Source: Pseudomonadota bacterium (lineage in GTDB: Bacteria; Pseudomonadota; Alphaproteobacteria; Acetobacterales; Acetobacteraceae). From it: a DNA stretch of 64,000 nucleotides. The DNA is taken from NCBI GenBank assembly GCA_021818505.1, contig JAKADX010000014.1:1-64000 (forward strand). The letters run 5' to 3'. The position numbers and the translations under genes were made by a program. Shown piece by piece: positions 7,628 through 17,364 of the stretch (its first letter is position 1; every line of letters begins with the position of its first letter). The notes below the pieces were generated by a model. The model saw only the letters and a list, made by a program, of their open reading frames with translations, was not told the DNA's origin and ran no database searches.

Positions 7628-9091
7628 ATGAACTTCGCGGCATCGATCGGACAGCAAGCGGACGACCGGGTTGTACCCGTCATCCTTTCAGGCGGTTCAG
7701 GCACGCGGCTCTGGCCGGTATCGCGGGAGAGCTTCCCCAAGCAGTTTTGGCCTTTGCTGTCGGAACGCTCGCTCATCGAGGAGACGGCGCGGCGCGCCGC
7801 CGGTACCGGGTTTGCCGCACCGATCGTGATCTGCAACCACGAACATCGATTCCTCGCCGCCGAACAGATGCGTCAGGCCGGCATCGTCGATGCGCGCATC
7901 GTGCTGGAGCCGATCGGTCGGAACAGTGCGCCGGCCGTCGCCGCCGCCGCCCTCCTTGCCGCCGAGGATGATCCTGGTTCCGTGCTGTGGATGATGGCGG
8001 CCGATGCCGCAATCAGCGACGTCCCCGCCCTGCACCGCCTGCTGGCGCAAGCCGTGGACGCAGCGCGACGCGGGCGCATCGTCATGTTCGGAATGCGACC
8101 AACCGCGCCGGAAACCGGCTATGGCTACATCGAGGTCGGCGCGCCGATGCCTGACCTGCCGGAGGTGCGCGAGATTGCACGCTTCGTGGAGAAACCCGAC
8201 GCGGCCACCGCGGCCGCGCTCGTCGCCGACGGGCGGCACCTTTGGAATTCCGGGATGTTCGTGTTCACGGCCGCGGCCATGCTGGAGGAGATGCAGCGCC
8301 ACGCGCCTGCGGTGCTGGACGCGGTTCGCGCCGCCGTCGCCGGCCGTACCCGCGACCTCGATTTCATCCGGCTCGCCGCGGCGCCCTTCGCCGGGTCGCC
8401 CAACATCAGCCTGGACTATGCGATCGCCGAGCGTACCGACCGCGCCGCCGTGGTGCCGGCCGATCTCGGCTGGTCCGATGTCGGCAGTTGGGGTGCGCTG
8501 TGGGAGCTGGGCCGCAAGGACGATGCCGGAAACGTCGCGACCGGGGACGTGCTGCTGGAGGCTGCGCGCCATTGCTACGTGCGCAGCGACGGTATTCTGA
8601 CCGCCGTGGTCGGCCTTCAGGACGCGATTGTCGTCGTGACCGACGATGCGGTACTGGCCATGCACCGCGACCGCTCGCAGGATGTGAAGCACATCGTCGA
8701 TCGGCTGCGAGCGGCCGGACGACGCGAGGCGGCGGAGCACAACCGCTTCTATCGTCCCTGGGGCTTCTACGAAACACTCTTCGCCGCCGATCGCTTTCGC
8801 GTGCACCGCGTGGTCGTCGCGCCGGGGCAGTGCCTGTCGCTGCACAAGCATTATCATCGTACCGAGCATCTTACGGTGCTGGCGGGCACGGCGCTGATGA
8901 CCAGAGACGGTGTGACCCAGCTGACACGCGAGAACGAAAGCGCCGACATGCCGATCGGCTGCCTGCATCGGGTGGCGAATCCCGGCCGGATACCGCTGAC
9001 GCTGATCGAGGTGCAGGCGGGCAGCTATCTCGGCGATGACGACGTGATCCGCGTCGAGGACAACTACGGCCGGGCCACGCCGGGCGGCTAG
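7628..9091 (+). CDS. manC: Mannose-1-phosphate guanylyltransferase / mannose-6-phosphate isomerase
   Basis: A bifunctional 487-residue enzyme of GDP-mannose synthesis. The N-terminal nucleotidyltransferase has the GGSGTRLWP signature (residues 22-30) followed by FPKQFWPL, and a FVEKPD segment. The C-terminal type II phosphomannose isomerase cupin begins at RPWGFYE (from residue 376) and contains HKHYHRTEH. It supplies GDP-mannose for exopolysaccharide or LPS; no glycosyltransferases are nearby, so the pathway end product is not visible. Start ATG 7628 is chosen because homology begins just after it; an upstream GTG at 7529 would add a non-conserved tail. Also known as cpsB/algA-type. Confidence 0.93.
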   Translation: MNFAASIGQQADDRVVPVILSGGSGTRLWPVSRESFPKQFWPLLSERSLIEETARRAAGTGFAAPIVICNHEHRFLAAEQMRQAGIVDARIVLEPIGRNSAPAVAAAALLAAEDDPGSVLWMMAADAAISDVPALHRLLAQAVDAARRGRIVMFGMRPTAPETGYGYIEVGAPMPDLPEVREIARFVEKPDAATAAALVADGRHLWNSGMFVFTAAAMLEEMQRHAPAVLDAVRAAVAGRTRDLDFIRLAAAPFAGSPNISLDYAIAERTDRAAVVPADLGWSDVGSWGALWELGRKDDAGNVATGDVLLEAARHCYVRSDGILTAVVGLQDAIVVVTDDAVLAMHRDRSQDVKHIVDRLRAAGRREAAEHNRFYRPWGFYETLFAADRFRVHRVVVAPGQCLSLHKHYHRTEHLTVLAGTALMTRDGVTQLTRENESADMPIGCLHRVANPGRIPLTLIEVQAGSYLGDDDVIRVEDNYGRATPGG

Positions 9092-9095
9092 CGCG

Positions 9096-9686
9096 CTATC
9101 GATGCCGACGACACAACGTCAACGGCCAGATCAGGTGCGAAATGCGGTCAATATGTTCCTCGGCGCGGATATGCCGGCCGTGGAACAGCAACACGACGGC
9201 GACCGCCGCGGCGAGCGGGATGACGACCCGCATTCCCTGTGGTCGCGGGCCGGCCAGCCACGCCATGACCAGTGCCCCGGCAATGCCAAGCGCCGCCCCC
9301 GCCATCACATCGGAGCGGCTATGGACCTGTAATGCCAGGCGTGTGCCGCCAAACAGCACCGCAAAGACCCCTGCCACCAGCAGGACCGCAACCGCGCGCC
9401 GCGCACCGCCACGGAGTTCCGGCAGGAGCAGCGACAGCAGTCCGCCATAGACCACTGCGGCCGACGCGGTATGGCCACTCGGGCTGTGCAGACCGTGGAA
9501 GGGCAACCAGACGCCACAGGCCGCGAAAACCATCTTCGTCAGCAGGACTATCAGCAGCGTCGCCGGTACGACCAGGATCCAGGCCGCCGCGCCGCGAGGC
9601 CATCCGGCCGCCAGCAAGGCAATCGCCACGGCGACCGCGAGCGGCAGCATCACCGCAAGGTCGGCAAAATCCGTCAGAAACTGCAT
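9096..9686 (-). CDS. PAP2-family membrane phosphatase
   Basis: A 196-residue polytopic membrane protein with about six hydrophobic segments. Acid-phosphatase motifs are present: PSGHTASA (motif 2) and TRLALQVHSRSD (motif 3, [S/T]R-x5-H-x3-D); motif 1 (K-x6-RP) is not clear, with only a Lys before the FAACGVW segment. It probably dephosphorylates a lipid phosphate such as undecaprenyl pyrophosphate, phosphatidic acid or lipid A; the substrate cannot be read from the sequence. Start ATG 9686 is preferred over 9740 because it places the first membrane segment near the N-terminus. Its stop is 4 bp from the stop of manC (convergent). Confidence 0.8.
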   Translation of the reverse strand: MQFLTDFADLAVMLPLAVAVAIALLAAGWPRGAAAWILVVPATLLIVLLTKMVFAACGVWLPFHGLHSPSGHTASAAVVYGGLLSLLLPELRGGARRAVAVLLVAGVFAVLFGGTRLALQVHSRSDVMAGAALGIAGALVMAWLAGPRPQGMRVVIPLAAAVAVVLLFHGRHIRAEEHIDRISHLIWPLTLCRRHR

Positions 9687-9790
9687 GCGGGCGCAACCAT
9701 AGCCGAAAAGACCTGCCTCCGCTCGCGCTGACGACCGCACAGCGGCGTGTCCCGCGCGGATTTCAATCGCGAAGCCCTGAGCGGGCGCAT

Positions 9791-10591
9791 CTACGCCACG
9801 AATTGCTCGGCGATGATGCGCTCGGACAGGCCCTGGTCGGGATCGAACAGGACGCGAACGCGGATGTCCCGGTCCTCACTGACCGCCACGCTGACCACGT
9901 CGCGGACTTCGGTGAAGTCGGCCACCGCCGCGACCGGCCGCTTGTCAGCCTCCAGCACCTCGAACAGCACGTCGGCAGAACTCGGCAGCAGCGCGCCGCG
10001 CCACCGCCGCGGGCGGAACGCGCTGATCGGCGTCAGCGGCAACAGATTCGCCGACAGCGGCACGATCGGCCCATGCGCCGACAGGTTATACGCGGTGGAT
10101 CCGGCCGGCGTGGAAACCAGCACGCCGTCGCAGATCAGTTCCGGCAGTCGCACGCGCCCATCGACGGTGATCCGGATCTTGGCAGCCTGGCGCAGTTGGC
10201 GCAGCAGAGAGACTTCGTTCAGCGCCAGCGCCTCCTCGACCCGTCCTGTGGCGGTCACCGCCGACATGCGCAGCGGATGCAGCACCGCCGCCTGCGCGCG
10301 CGCCAATCGCCCCGGCAGGTCGTCCTCGCTGTACTCATTCATCAGGAAGCCGACCGAGCCGCAGTTCATTCCATAGACAGGCAGACCGCGCCATAGATTA
10401 CGGTGCAATGTCTCCAGCATGAAACCGTCGCCGCCCAGGCACACGATCACGTCGGCCTCGTCGGCCGAACTGTCGCGATACCGATCGATGAGGCGTCCCC
10501 GCGCACCCTGGGCCAGAGGAGTCGGCGATGCCGCGAAAGCGATGCGGCTGAACCGCTGCCCCGGCGGGGCGCCGGTGGCGGCCTCCGTCAC
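9791..10591 (-). CDS. nadK: NAD kinase
   Basis: A 266-residue ATP-NAD kinase that makes NADP+. It has the diagnostic GGDG at residues 53-56, a GFLMNEY segment, the LNEVSL (NE/D) motif and the [10 protein letters not shown] loop. Length is at the short end of the bacterial family, as usual in alphaproteobacteria. The start codon overlaps the stop of the upstream amidase gene by 4 nt (ATGA), indicating translational coupling. Confidence 0.93.
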   Translation of the reverse strand: MTEAATGAPPGQRFSRIAFAASPTPLAQGARGRLIDRYRDSSADEADVIVCLGGDGFMLETLHRNLWRGLPVYGMNCGSVGFLMNEYSEDDLPGRLARAQAAVLHPLRMSAVTATGRVEEALALNEVSLLRQLRQAAKIRITVDGRVRLPELICDGVLVSTPAGSTAYNLSAHGPIVPLSANLLPLTPISAFRPRRWRGALLPSSADVLFEVLEADKRPVAAVADFTEVRDVVSVAVSEDRDIRVRVLFDPDQGLSERIIAEQFVA

Positions 10592-11424
10592 GGGAGCTTG
10601 CGATGGGCGAGCACGGGCATGTCCCGCCGCACCCGCTCCGTCAGGTTCGTGTCAATACGCGCAGTTGCCCAGCCCGCTCCGTCCGATGCGCGCGCGACGA
10701 CAGCACCCCACGGGTCACAAACCAGCGAATGGCCATAGGTAAACCGTGGCCCTCCGCTGCCATCGCTATGGGCCCCGCAGGTCGCCGGCGCGGCCAGCCA
10801 GCACTGGGTCTCGATGGCGCGCGCCCGCAGCAGCACCTCCCAATGGTCCTTGCCGGTTTGCAGCGTGAACGCGGCCGGCAGGAAGATCAGCTCGGCGCCC
10901 GCCCTGCGCAACGCCAGGAACAGTTCGGGAAAGCGCACATCATAGCAGATCGCCAGCCCGACACGCACGCCGTCGGCCTCGCAGGTGACTATCTCGGAGC
11001 CGCTGCCGAAGGTCGCGCTCTCGCGATAACCGGCGCCATCGGGCGTGACGATGTCGAACAAGTGGATCTTGCGGTAGCGCGCAATCTCCCGCCCCTCGGG
11101 ATCGAACACCACGGTGGTATTGAAGAGGCGTTCGCCGTCACGTTCTGCTATCGAGCCGCCATGCACGTGAATGCGTTGGCTGCGCGCGATGCCGCGCAGG
11201 AACTCGTAAGCCGGGCCACCCGGCTGATTGGCAAGCGGCGGTGGCAGCACCTCAGCCGCTGCGAACTTGGTCGCGCGATCGCCGCCGAGGCAGGTCCACA
11301 TCTCCGGCAACCCGACGATGGCGGGACGGTCCGACGCAATGGCGCTGCCCAGCAGCCGATCGGCCTGCGCAAGGTTCTGGTCCTTGTCGTGCCCGACATT
11401 CATCTGCATGACGCTGACGCGCAT
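10588..11424 (-). CDS. Carbon-nitrogen hydrolase (nitrilase superfamily), Nit1/Nit2-like
   Basis: A 278-residue cytoplasmic amidase with the Glu-Lys-Cys triad of the nitrilase superfamily at E41 (LPEMW), K119 (YRKIHLFD) and C160 (CYDVRFPE). The pattern around the Cys and the length fit the Nit1/Nit2 branch, which in bacteria removes the amide from deaminated glutathione or omega-amide oxoacids (a repair function). The exact substrate is inference. Start ATG 11424 has AGGAGG 7 bases upstream; a GTG two codons earlier is less likely. It precedes and overlaps nadK. Confidence 0.85.
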   Translation of the reverse strand: MRVSVMQMNVGHDKDQNLAQADRLLGSAIASDRPAIVGLPEMWTCLGGDRATKFAAAEVLPPPLANQPGGPAYEFLRGIARSQRIHVHGGSIAERDGERLFNTTVVFDPEGREIARYRKIHLFDIVTPDGAGYRESATFGSGSEIVTCEADGVRVGLAICYDVRFPELFLALRRAGAELIFLPAAFTLQTGKDHWEVLLRARAIETQCWLAAPATCGAHSDGSGGPRFTYGHSLVCDPWGAVVARASDGAGWATARIDTNLTERVRRDMPVLAHRKLP

Positions 11425-11466
11425 CCCCACCCCTCCTGCGGCCCGCCTTACGCTACCGGCGCATGC

Positions 11467-11865
11467 TCATCGCGGCCAGTCAAGGCGTGGTTCCGACCGC
11501 CCGCCGGGACCCCGCATCCGGCGCGGCACATCGTCCTGCTCCCCTACCCAACCCTCCTCGTCGGCCGACGGGCTTACCCGACGGAGCGCTGCGTCCGGCG
11601 AAGGGGTCGGCGGAACTGGCGGGTGCTCCGCACGGTCGGCGTCGGGCGGCACATGCTCGGGCACGGCTCGCAGCCGAAGGGCGAGGCTGCGAATTTCCCC
11701 CTGAATCTCATCAAGCCGCGCATCGATGAGGTCAAGTCTTCCCTTCACGCCGAACACGCTGAACGGCATCAGCAGAAACACCGCCAGATACAACAGAACG
11801 GGCACCAGGACGGCGAGCGGTACCCACCAGGGCAGCCAGTCCGGCAAGACGAAGGGCATGGTCAT
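11467..11865 (-). CDS. Small single-span membrane protein of unknown function
   Basis: A 132-residue protein. The N-terminus (PDWLPWWVPLAVLVPVLLYLAVFLLMPF) is one long hydrophobic segment, followed by a basic/acidic amphipathic stretch (GRLDLIDARLDEIQGEIRSLALRL) likely to form a cytoplasmic coiled coil, then a Pro-rich, Arg-rich disordered tail. It is similar in style to conserved membrane proteins of Acetobacteraceae but has no named family that I can support. It starts 42 bases before the divergently read region leading to the PhnW-like gene. Confidence 0.6.
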   Translation of the reverse strand: MTMPFVLPDWLPWWVPLAVLVPVLLYLAVFLLMPFSVFGVKGRLDLIDARLDEIQGEIRSLALRLRAVPEHVPPDADRAEHPPVPPTPSPDAALRRVSPSADEEGWVGEQDDVPRRMRGPGGRSEPRLDWPR

Positions 11866-11966
11866 GGAGTAAGCCTAGCAGGGGCAGCGGACCAGGGCGA
11901 CACGCGGCCGGAGTGGATCGGCAGCCGAATGCGGGCGACCGGTCGGACGTTCGGAGAAGGCGAACC

Positions 11967-13088
11967 ATGCTCTTACTGATCCCCGGCCCCGTGACCACCC
12001 GGCCGGAGGTCCGTGCCGCTGCGGCGTTGGACTATGCGCCCTGGGACCAGGATTTCCGGCCCATCTATGCCGCGGTGCGCATGGGGGTCGCCGCAGTCGC
12101 CGGCAACGTGCTTGGCAGTCATGCCGTCCTGCCGCTGCAAGGCGCCGGCCATTTCGGCATGGAAGCCGCGCTGCGCACGCTGGTTCCGCCCGACGGGCGC
12201 ATCCTGATCCCACTGACCGGCTCCTACGCGGAACGCATGGCACGGCTGGCACGCGAGATCGGCCGGAGCGTGGTGACGCTGGCCATTCCCCTCGATGTCC
12301 CGCTGGCGCCCGAGCCCGTCGCGGGGGCGCTCGCGCGCGATCCGGCCATCACGCATGTCGGACTCGTCTATTCCGAGACCAGCACCGGCGTCGTCCACGA
12401 TCCGGTAGCGATCGGCGCCGTCGTCCGCACAGCCGGCCGGCGCATCATCGTCGATGCCGTTTCCGCCTTTGGCGCCCTCCCGCTCGACCTCGGCCGCCAT
12501 CCCGAGATCGACGCAGCGGTGTTCACTGCCAACAAATGCCTGGAGGGTCTGCCCGGCCTGTCCATCACGGTCGCACGCCTCGATGCGCTGACGAACGCAG
12601 CGCTCGGCCGGGCCGGAAGTTGGAGTTTCGACCTGCGCGACATCTATGAGGCGGGCGAGCGGGACGGCTGGGGCAGCTTCCGCTTCACGCCGCCGGCACA
12701 GATCGTGGCCGCACTCCGGGTCGCTCTCGAACTCCATGCCGCGGAGGGTGGCGCCCCGGCCCGCCTCGCCCGCTATCGCGCCAACGCCGCGACCCTTTAT
12801 GACGGGATGCGGGCGATCGGACTGACGCCGTGCCTGGGGCGCGACGCGCAAGGGCCGATCGTGGTCAACGTGCTTGCCCCCGACGACGGTCGCTGGTCGT
12901 TGCAGGGGTTCGTCGATTCGCTCAAGACACGCGGTTATCTGATCAGCAATTTCTACAACACCTCCCGGCCGAGCTTCCGCGTCGGGTGCATCGGCGCGCT
13001 CACGCCCAACGACATGCGGGGGTTCGTTGCGGCAGCGGATGCCGCGCTGCGGGCGCTGGACATCCGCAAGCGCGCCCCCGCAGACTAA
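11967..13088 (+). CDS. PLP-dependent transaminase, PhnW-like (2-aminoethylphosphonate-pyruvate family)
   Basis: A 373-residue class V aminotransferase beginning LLLIPGPVTT, with IVDAVSAFGALP (D163) and the PLP lysine K190 in TANKCLEGLPG, the form of the signature that distinguishes PhnW from serine-glyoxylate and alanine-glyoxylate enzymes (SANKCIEG in PhnW). The expected reaction is transamination of 2-aminoethylphosphonate with pyruvate. No phosphonoacetaldehyde hydrolase, transporter or C-P lyase gene is adjacent; instead formate-THF ligase follows after 24 bp. The substrate may therefore differ. Start ATG 11967 is set by homology; an upstream start at 11913 is not conserved. Confidence 0.75.
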   Translation: MLLLIPGPVTTRPEVRAAAALDYAPWDQDFRPIYAAVRMGVAAVAGNVLGSHAVLPLQGAGHFGMEAALRTLVPPDGRILIPLTGSYAERMARLAREIGRSVVTLAIPLDVPLAPEPVAGALARDPAITHVGLVYSETSTGVVHDPVAIGAVVRTAGRRIIVDAVSAFGALPLDLGRHPEIDAAVFTANKCLEGLPGLSITVARLDALTNAALGRAGSWSFDLRDIYEAGERDGWGSFRFTPPAQIVAALRVALELHAAEGGAPARLARYRANAATLYDGMRAIGLTPCLGRDAQGPIVVNVLAPDDGRWSLQGFVDSLKTRGYLISNFYNTSRPSFRVGCIGALTPNDMRGFVAAADAALRALDIRKRAPAD

Positions 13089-13112
13089 CCCGCCTCCGGA
13101 AAGGCCCGAATA

Positions 13113-14783
13113 ATGCCGAGCGACCTTGAGATCGCGCGTTCCGTCCAGCTACGCCCAATCGCCGAGATCGGCGAGCGCGCCGGCATCCCGGCTTCGGCGC
13201 TGCTGCCATACGGGCGTCACAAGGCGAAGATCGACTTCGCGTTCATCGACGCGGCATGCCGGCGCCCTCAGGGGTCCCTGGTCCTGGTCACCGGCATCAC
13301 GCCGACCCCGGCCGGCGAAGGCAAGACCACGACGACGATCGGCCTGGGCGAAGCACTGAACGCCGCCGGTCGGCGGACCATGATCTGCCTGCGCGAACCC
13401 AGCCTCGGCCCGTGTTTCGGCGTCAAGGGCGGAGCGACAGGCGGCGGCTGGGCGCAGGTCGCACCGATGGACGAGATCAATCTGCATTTTACCGGCGACT
13501 TCCACGCCATCACCTCGGCCAACAACCTGCTCGCCGCGATGCTCGACAACCACCTTCAATGGGGCAACCGGCTCGGCATCGACCCGCGCCGGATCACCTG
13601 GCGGCGTTGTCTCGACATGAACGATCGCGCGCTGCGCGACCTCGTTATCGGACTCGGCGGCACCGGCAACGGCGTTCCGCGCGAGGACGGATTCGACATC
13701 ACGGTGGCCTCGGAGGTCATGGCGGTGTTCTGCCTCGCGCGCGACCTCGAGGACCTGCAGGCGCGGCTCGGCCGGGTCGTTGTCGGGACTCGCGGCGACG
13801 GATCGCTTGTCACCGCCGCCGACCTTGACGCGGTCGGCGCCATGGCAGCGCTGCTGCGTGACGCGCTGATGCCGAACCTGGTGCAGACGCTTTCCGGTTC
13901 GCCGGCGCTCGTCCATGGCGGCCCGTTCGCCAATATCGCCCATGGCTGCAATTCCGTCATGGCGACACGGCTCGGCCTCGGGCTCGCCGACGTCGTGGTG
14001 ACCGAGGCCGGATTCGGCGCCGATCTTGGCGGCGAGAAATTCCTCGACATCAAGTGCCGGCTTGCGGGCCTGCGGCCGGGCTGCGCGGTCGTCGTGGCAA
14101 CGGTCCGGGCGCTGAAAATGCACGGGGGCGTGGCGAAGGCCGCCCTCGATCACCCCGACCCTGCCGCCGTCAGCCGCGGTGTGGCGAACCTGCGGCGGCA
14201 TGTCGAGAACATGGGCAAGTTCGGGCTGCCGGTCGTGGTGGCGGTAAACCGCTTCACCTCCGACTCCGATGCCGAGATCGCGGCCGTCAATGCGGCGATG
14301 GCGCCGCTCGGCGTCGCCACCGTCCTGTGCACGCATTGGTCCGATGGCGCTGCTGGTGCCGCCGACCTCGCCGCCGAAGTCCTCGCCGTGCTCGACGCCG
14401 GCCGCGCGGATTTCCGCCTGCTTTATCCGGACACACTGCCGCTCGCCGACAAGATCGGGGTCGTCGCACGCGAAATCTATCGCGCCGCGGAGGTGACGAT
14501 CCCTCCAGCGGTGCTGCGCAAGCTTGCGACCTGGGAAGCCGCCGGATTCGGCAACCTGCCCGTCTGCATCGCCAAGACCCAATACAGCTTCAGCACCGAT
14601 CCCACGTTACGTGGGGCGCCCGACGATCACGCGTTCGAGGTCCGCGATGTCCGTCTGTCAGCGGGAGCGGGGTTCGTCGTTGCGATGGCGGGGGACATTC
14701 GCACCATGCCCGGCCTGCCGCGTGTCCCGGCCGCCTCCGCCATCGGCCTCGATGCCGCCGGGGACATCACCGGACTGTTCTGA
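13113..14783 (+). CDS. fhs: Formate-tetrahydrofolate ligase
   Basis: A 556-residue enzyme (usual length about 555-560) that makes 10-formyl-THF from formate, THF and ATP. The family P-loop [11 protein letters not shown] is at residues 63-73, followed by the [18 protein letters not shown] block and later [16 protein letters not shown]. It feeds one-carbon units to purine and formylmethionyl-tRNA synthesis. It follows the PhnW-like gene closely on the same strand, so the two are probably cotranscribed. Confidence 0.95.
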   Translation: MPSDLEIARSVQLRPIAEIGERAGIPASALLPYGRHKAKIDFAFIDAACRRPQGSLVLVTGITPTPAGEGKTTTTIGLGEALNAAGRRTMICLREPSLGPCFGVKGGATGGGWAQVAPMDEINLHFTGDFHAITSANNLLAAMLDNHLQWGNRLGIDPRRITWRRCLDMNDRALRDLVIGLGGTGNGVPREDGFDITVASEVMAVFCLARDLEDLQARLGRVVVGTRGDGSLVTAADLDAVGAMAALLRDALMPNLVQTLSGSPALVHGGPFANIAHGCNSVMATRLGLGLADVVVTEAGFGADLGGEKFLDIKCRLAGLRPGCAVVVATVRALKMHGGVAKAALDHPDPAAVSRGVANLRRHVENMGKFGLPVVVAVNRFTSDSDAEIAAVNAAMAPLGVATVLCTHWSDGAAGAADLAAEVLAVLDAGRADFRLLYPDTLPLADKIGVVAREIYRAAEVTIPPAVLRKLATWEAAGFGNLPVCIAKTQYSFSTDPTLRGAPDDHAFEVRDVRLSAGAGFVVAMAGDIRTMPGLPRVPAASAIGLDAAGDITGLF

Positions 14784-14789
14784 GCAGCG

Positions 14790-15305
14790 TCAGCGGTCGT
14801 AAGCGACAAGCGACTCGAAGGGGATGTCGAGGCGGCTTCGGCCATTCAGGAAAGTCAGTTCGATCAACGCCGTCGCCGCGGGCACGATCGCACCAACCTG
14901 TCGCAGCAGGGCGATACCCGCCGCCATCGTGCCGCCGGTGGCCAGCAAATCGTCCACGATCACGACACGCTGCCCCGGCTCGACCGCATCGGACTGGATT
15001 TCAATCCGGTCGGAACCGTACTCCAGACCATAATCGAGGCCGACGGTAGGCCCCGGAAGCTTGCCACGCTTGCGCAGCATGATGAAGCCGCACCCCAGCT
15101 TGAGCGCGAGTGGCGCCGCCATCAGGAAGCCGCGCGACTCCAGGCCGGCCAGGAGGTCCGGCTGGTAGGCGCGTACCGCCTTCGCCATCCGGCCCATCGC
15201 GACCTGCCAGGCATCGGCATGCCGCAGCAGGGTCGCGATATCATAGAAAACGATCCCGGGCTGGGGGAAATCCGGGATGGAGCGGATGTGCTCCTTGAGG
15301 TCCAT
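14790..15305 (-). CDS. apt: Adenine phosphoribosyltransferase
   Basis: A 171-residue purine salvage enzyme (adenine + PRPP to AMP). It has the opening [18 protein letters not shown] and the PRPP-binding loop [13 protein letters not shown] at residues 114-126. ATG 15305 is set by homology; an upstream frame to 15356 would run into the tRNA CCA end. The gene is convergent with fhs (6-bp gap) and lies directly downstream of tRNA-Pro. Confidence 0.95.
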   Translation of the reverse strand: MDLKEHIRSIPDFPQPGIVFYDIATLLRHADAWQVAMGRMAKAVRAYQPDLLAGLESRGFLMAAPLALKLGCGFIMLRKRGKLPGPTVGLDYGLEYGSDRIEIQSDAVEPGQRVVIVDDLLATGGTMAAGIALLRQVGAIVPAATALIELTFLNGRSRLDIPFESLVAYDR

Positions 15306-15355
15306 GGCGTGTCCGTCTCCTCGCCGCGGCATTCGGCTTTCAGGCGGGCGGGCCA

Positions 15356-15432
15356 TGGTCGGAGTGAGAGGATTCGAACCTCCGGCCCCTGCGTCCCGAA
15401 CACAGTGCTCTACCAGGCTGAGCTACACTCCG
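15356..15432 (-). tRNA. tRNA-Pro (anticodon CGG)
   Basis: A complete cloverleaf on the minus strand: acceptor CGGAGTG/CACTCCG, D-arm GCTCAGCCTGGTAGAGC, anticodon stem CTGTG/CGCAG around loop TTCGGGA (anticodon CGG) and T-arm with GGTTCGAATCC. The discriminator A is at 15359 and the CCA end is encoded at 15356-15358. Confidence 0.95.
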
Positions 15433-15444
15433 ACGCGGCTCGCG

Positions 15445-15473
15445 CATATAGCGGCCGTGGCACGCGGCGGCAA
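15445..15473 (-). promoter_or_regulatory. Promoter candidate for tRNA-Pro
   Basis: On the minus strand, TTGCCG (15468-15473) is followed after 17 bp by TATATG (15445-15450), 12 bp before the mature tRNA 5' end. Spacing and position are right for a housekeeping sigma promoter. The -35 box sits just beyond the stop of the LOG-family gene. Confidence 0.6.
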
Positions 15474-15478
15474 GCGCA

Positions 15479-16060
15479 TCACAAGCGTGACGGCACGCCC
15501 CGTGCTACCGGCCCCAGCACTGCGAGGCGGGCCAGCAAAGCCGGCACGCCATTCGCGACTTCGTAGAACTCCCTGGCTTCGGCAGGTGCAAAGCCATCGA
15601 CCATGGCACCCTCGATGAGGGCGAGCAGCGTCGCGGCGGACCCCGCCACGTCGCAAATCAGAATCGGCTTGTCGTGTAGGCGCAACTGCCGCCAGGTGAG
15701 GATTTCGAATGTTTCGTCAAACGTGCCAAGACCGCCCGGGAACGAGACGAAAGCATCGGCCAGTTCGAACATACGGCGCTTGCGGGTGTGCATGCTGTCG
15801 GTCACGACCAGCTCTTGCACGCCCTGATGCGCCACCTCGTATTGTTGCAGGAAGTCGGGAATCACGCCGACCACCCGGCCGCCGGCGGCCAGCGTGGCAT
15901 CGGCCAGCGCCCCCATGAGCCCGATCCGGCCACCGCCATAAACGAGTTGCATCCCCGCATGTGCCAGCCCCTGCCCTAGCTGGGCAGCGGCTTCACGGAA
16001 CGCCGGCAGATGGCCGGTCCTCGAGCCGCAGAACACGGCGACGGAGCGGATGGCGGACAT
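15479..16060 (-). CDS. LOG-family protein (nucleoside 5'-monophosphate phosphoribohydrolase)
   Basis: A 193-residue TIGR00730 protein with the Rossmann-like opening AVFCGSRTG, the GGGRIGLMG loop and the catalytic PGGLGTFDETFE motif (from residue 108) following MHTRKRRM. Characterised members cleave nucleoside monophosphates such as AMP or cytokinin nucleotides to the free base. Older databases call it a lysine decarboxylase, which is wrong. The start at 16060 has AAGGAAATGC upstream. Confidence 0.88.
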   Translation of the reverse strand: MSAIRSVAVFCGSRTGHLPAFREAAAQLGQGLAHAGMQLVYGGGRIGLMGALADATLAAGGRVVGVIPDFLQQYEVAHQGVQELVVTDSMHTRKRRMFELADAFVSFPGGLGTFDETFEILTWRQLRLHDKPILICDVAGSAATLLALIEGAMVDGFAPAEAREFYEVANGVPALLARLAVLGPVARGVPSRL

Positions 16061-16218
16061 GCATTTCCTTTCGGTCAGGGCGAAATGAGGGTTTGTCGGG
16101 CATGAAGTCCGCCGGCAAGGGCCGACGCCCAGATTTTTCCACTTTCGCTTGGGTCGGGAGTTGTCAGCCAGGAGACGACATCATCTAACCACCCGTCACC
16201 AACCGGAGAGGCGGACGA

Positions 16219-16680
16219 ATGCGACAGGGAACGACAAGGCTTGTGGCAATGCTGGCAGGCGGCCTGGCCGTGGGTAGCACACTGCTCGCCGTGGCGGCGA
16301 CGCCCGAGCAGATCATCGCCGAGCGACGGGCCAACTACAAGCACATGGGGGAGAATTTCAAGGCGATGAAGGCCGCGATCGACGCCGGGGCCCCAGTGCA
16401 GCCGCTGGCTCCGAAAGCTGCGGAGATCGTCGCGTGGGCGCAGCGCATTCCGACAATGTTCCCGCCGGGGACCGAGACCGGCGGCGGCACTCACGCCAAG
16501 CCCGCGATCTGGACCAAACGCGCCGGCTTCGAGAAGGACGCCGCGACACTGCAAGAGGAAGCCCGGAAACTCGAACAGGCGGCGCAGTCGGGCGACAAGG
16601 CAGCATTCGCGGTGCAGTGGAAGGCGACCGCGCATGCGTGCGGGAACTGCCACGAAACGTACCGATACAAGCTGTCCTGA
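16219..16680 (+). CDS. Cytochrome c'
   Basis: A 153-residue periplasmic cytochrome c'. It has a signal peptide of about 27 residues (cleavage near VAA-TP), a four-helix-bundle pattern including a Met-Gly-Glu helix near residue 43, and the single haem-binding CGNCH at 141-145 close to the C-terminus, the hallmark of the c' class. Known members bind NO and can protect against nitrosative stress. It ends at 16680, immediately against the stop of a convergent cytochrome b561 gene. Confidence 0.9.
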   Translation: MRQGTTRLVAMLAGGLAVGSTLLAVAATPEQIIAERRANYKHMGENFKAMKAAIDAGAPVQPLAPKAAEIVAWAQRIPTMFPPGTETGGGTHAKPAIWTKRAGFEKDAATLQEEARKLEQAAQSGDKAAFAVQWKATAHACGNCHETYRYKLS

Positions 16681-17364
16681 TCAGGCCCTGGTCGCGATCA
16701 GCACGGTCACCGCCACCGCAAGAGCGAGCACCAGCAGCGCCAGCAGCGGGCTCGCGAATTGCGGTGCGCGCGTGGCAGCAGGAAGCCGCTTCTTGCCGGT
16801 GATCATCGGCCTGACCAGGTCATGCCCCTTGACCGCGGCATAGAACGCGATGGCAAGGATGTGCAGGACGCCCGCAGCAATCAGGGCATAAACCGCATCG
16901 GCATGTATGACGGTCAGCAGGTCGCTCGCGTAGCCGCTGATGTGTTTGGCCAGCGGCCCTTCGACGACACCGAGTCCGTCATTGGCCCCCAGGCCGCTGC
17001 CGATCTGAACACCGATCAGCACCAACAGCACCAGCACCATCCACCCTCCGGCGGCATTGTGGCCGACCTGGGTGTCCGGCGTTCGTTCCCTCAGCCGGGA
17101 CAGATGCCGCATCCCGGCCAGAGGGCTGACGAGGAAGCGACCGAAACGGGCGGTGTCGCTGCCAACAAAGCCCCAGACCACGCGGAAGAGGAAAAGCGCG
17201 AGCAGCGCGTACCCCATGTCCAGATGCAGGTCCATCCAGCCGACCTTGGCCGCCACGTAATCGGCCGGCAGCAGAACCACGAGCAGCCAGTGGAATAGAC
17301 GCGTCGGGGCGTCCCACACACGCATCGGCAGATAGAGCATGGTCTGGCGGACGCGCCGGGCCAT
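16681..17364 (-). CDS. Cytochrome b561 domain membrane protein
   Basis: A 227-residue integral membrane protein (RVWDAPTRLFHWLL, then four to five hydrophobic segments) of the prokaryotic b561/Ni-Fe hydrogenase cytochrome b-like type. Haem-ligand histidine candidates are in LFHW, in the LHLDMGY segment and in VIHAD and LHILAI. It probably passes electrons between quinol and a periplasmic partner such as cytochrome c'; the two families are often neighbours. Start ATG 17364 has AGGAG 8 bases upstream. The frame remains open far upstream without protein-like content. It is convergent with the cytochrome c' gene, with adjoining stop codons. Confidence 0.85.
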   Translation of the reverse strand: MARRVRQTMLYLPMRVWDAPTRLFHWLLVVLLPADYVAAKVGWMDLHLDMGYALLALFLFRVVWGFVGSDTARFGRFLVSPLAGMRHLSRLRERTPDTQVGHNAAGGWMVLVLLVLIGVQIGSGLGANDGLGVVEGPLAKHISGYASDLLTVIHADAVYALIAAGVLHILAIAFYAAVKGHDLVRPMITGKKRLPAATRAPQFASPLLALLVLALAVAVTVLIATRA

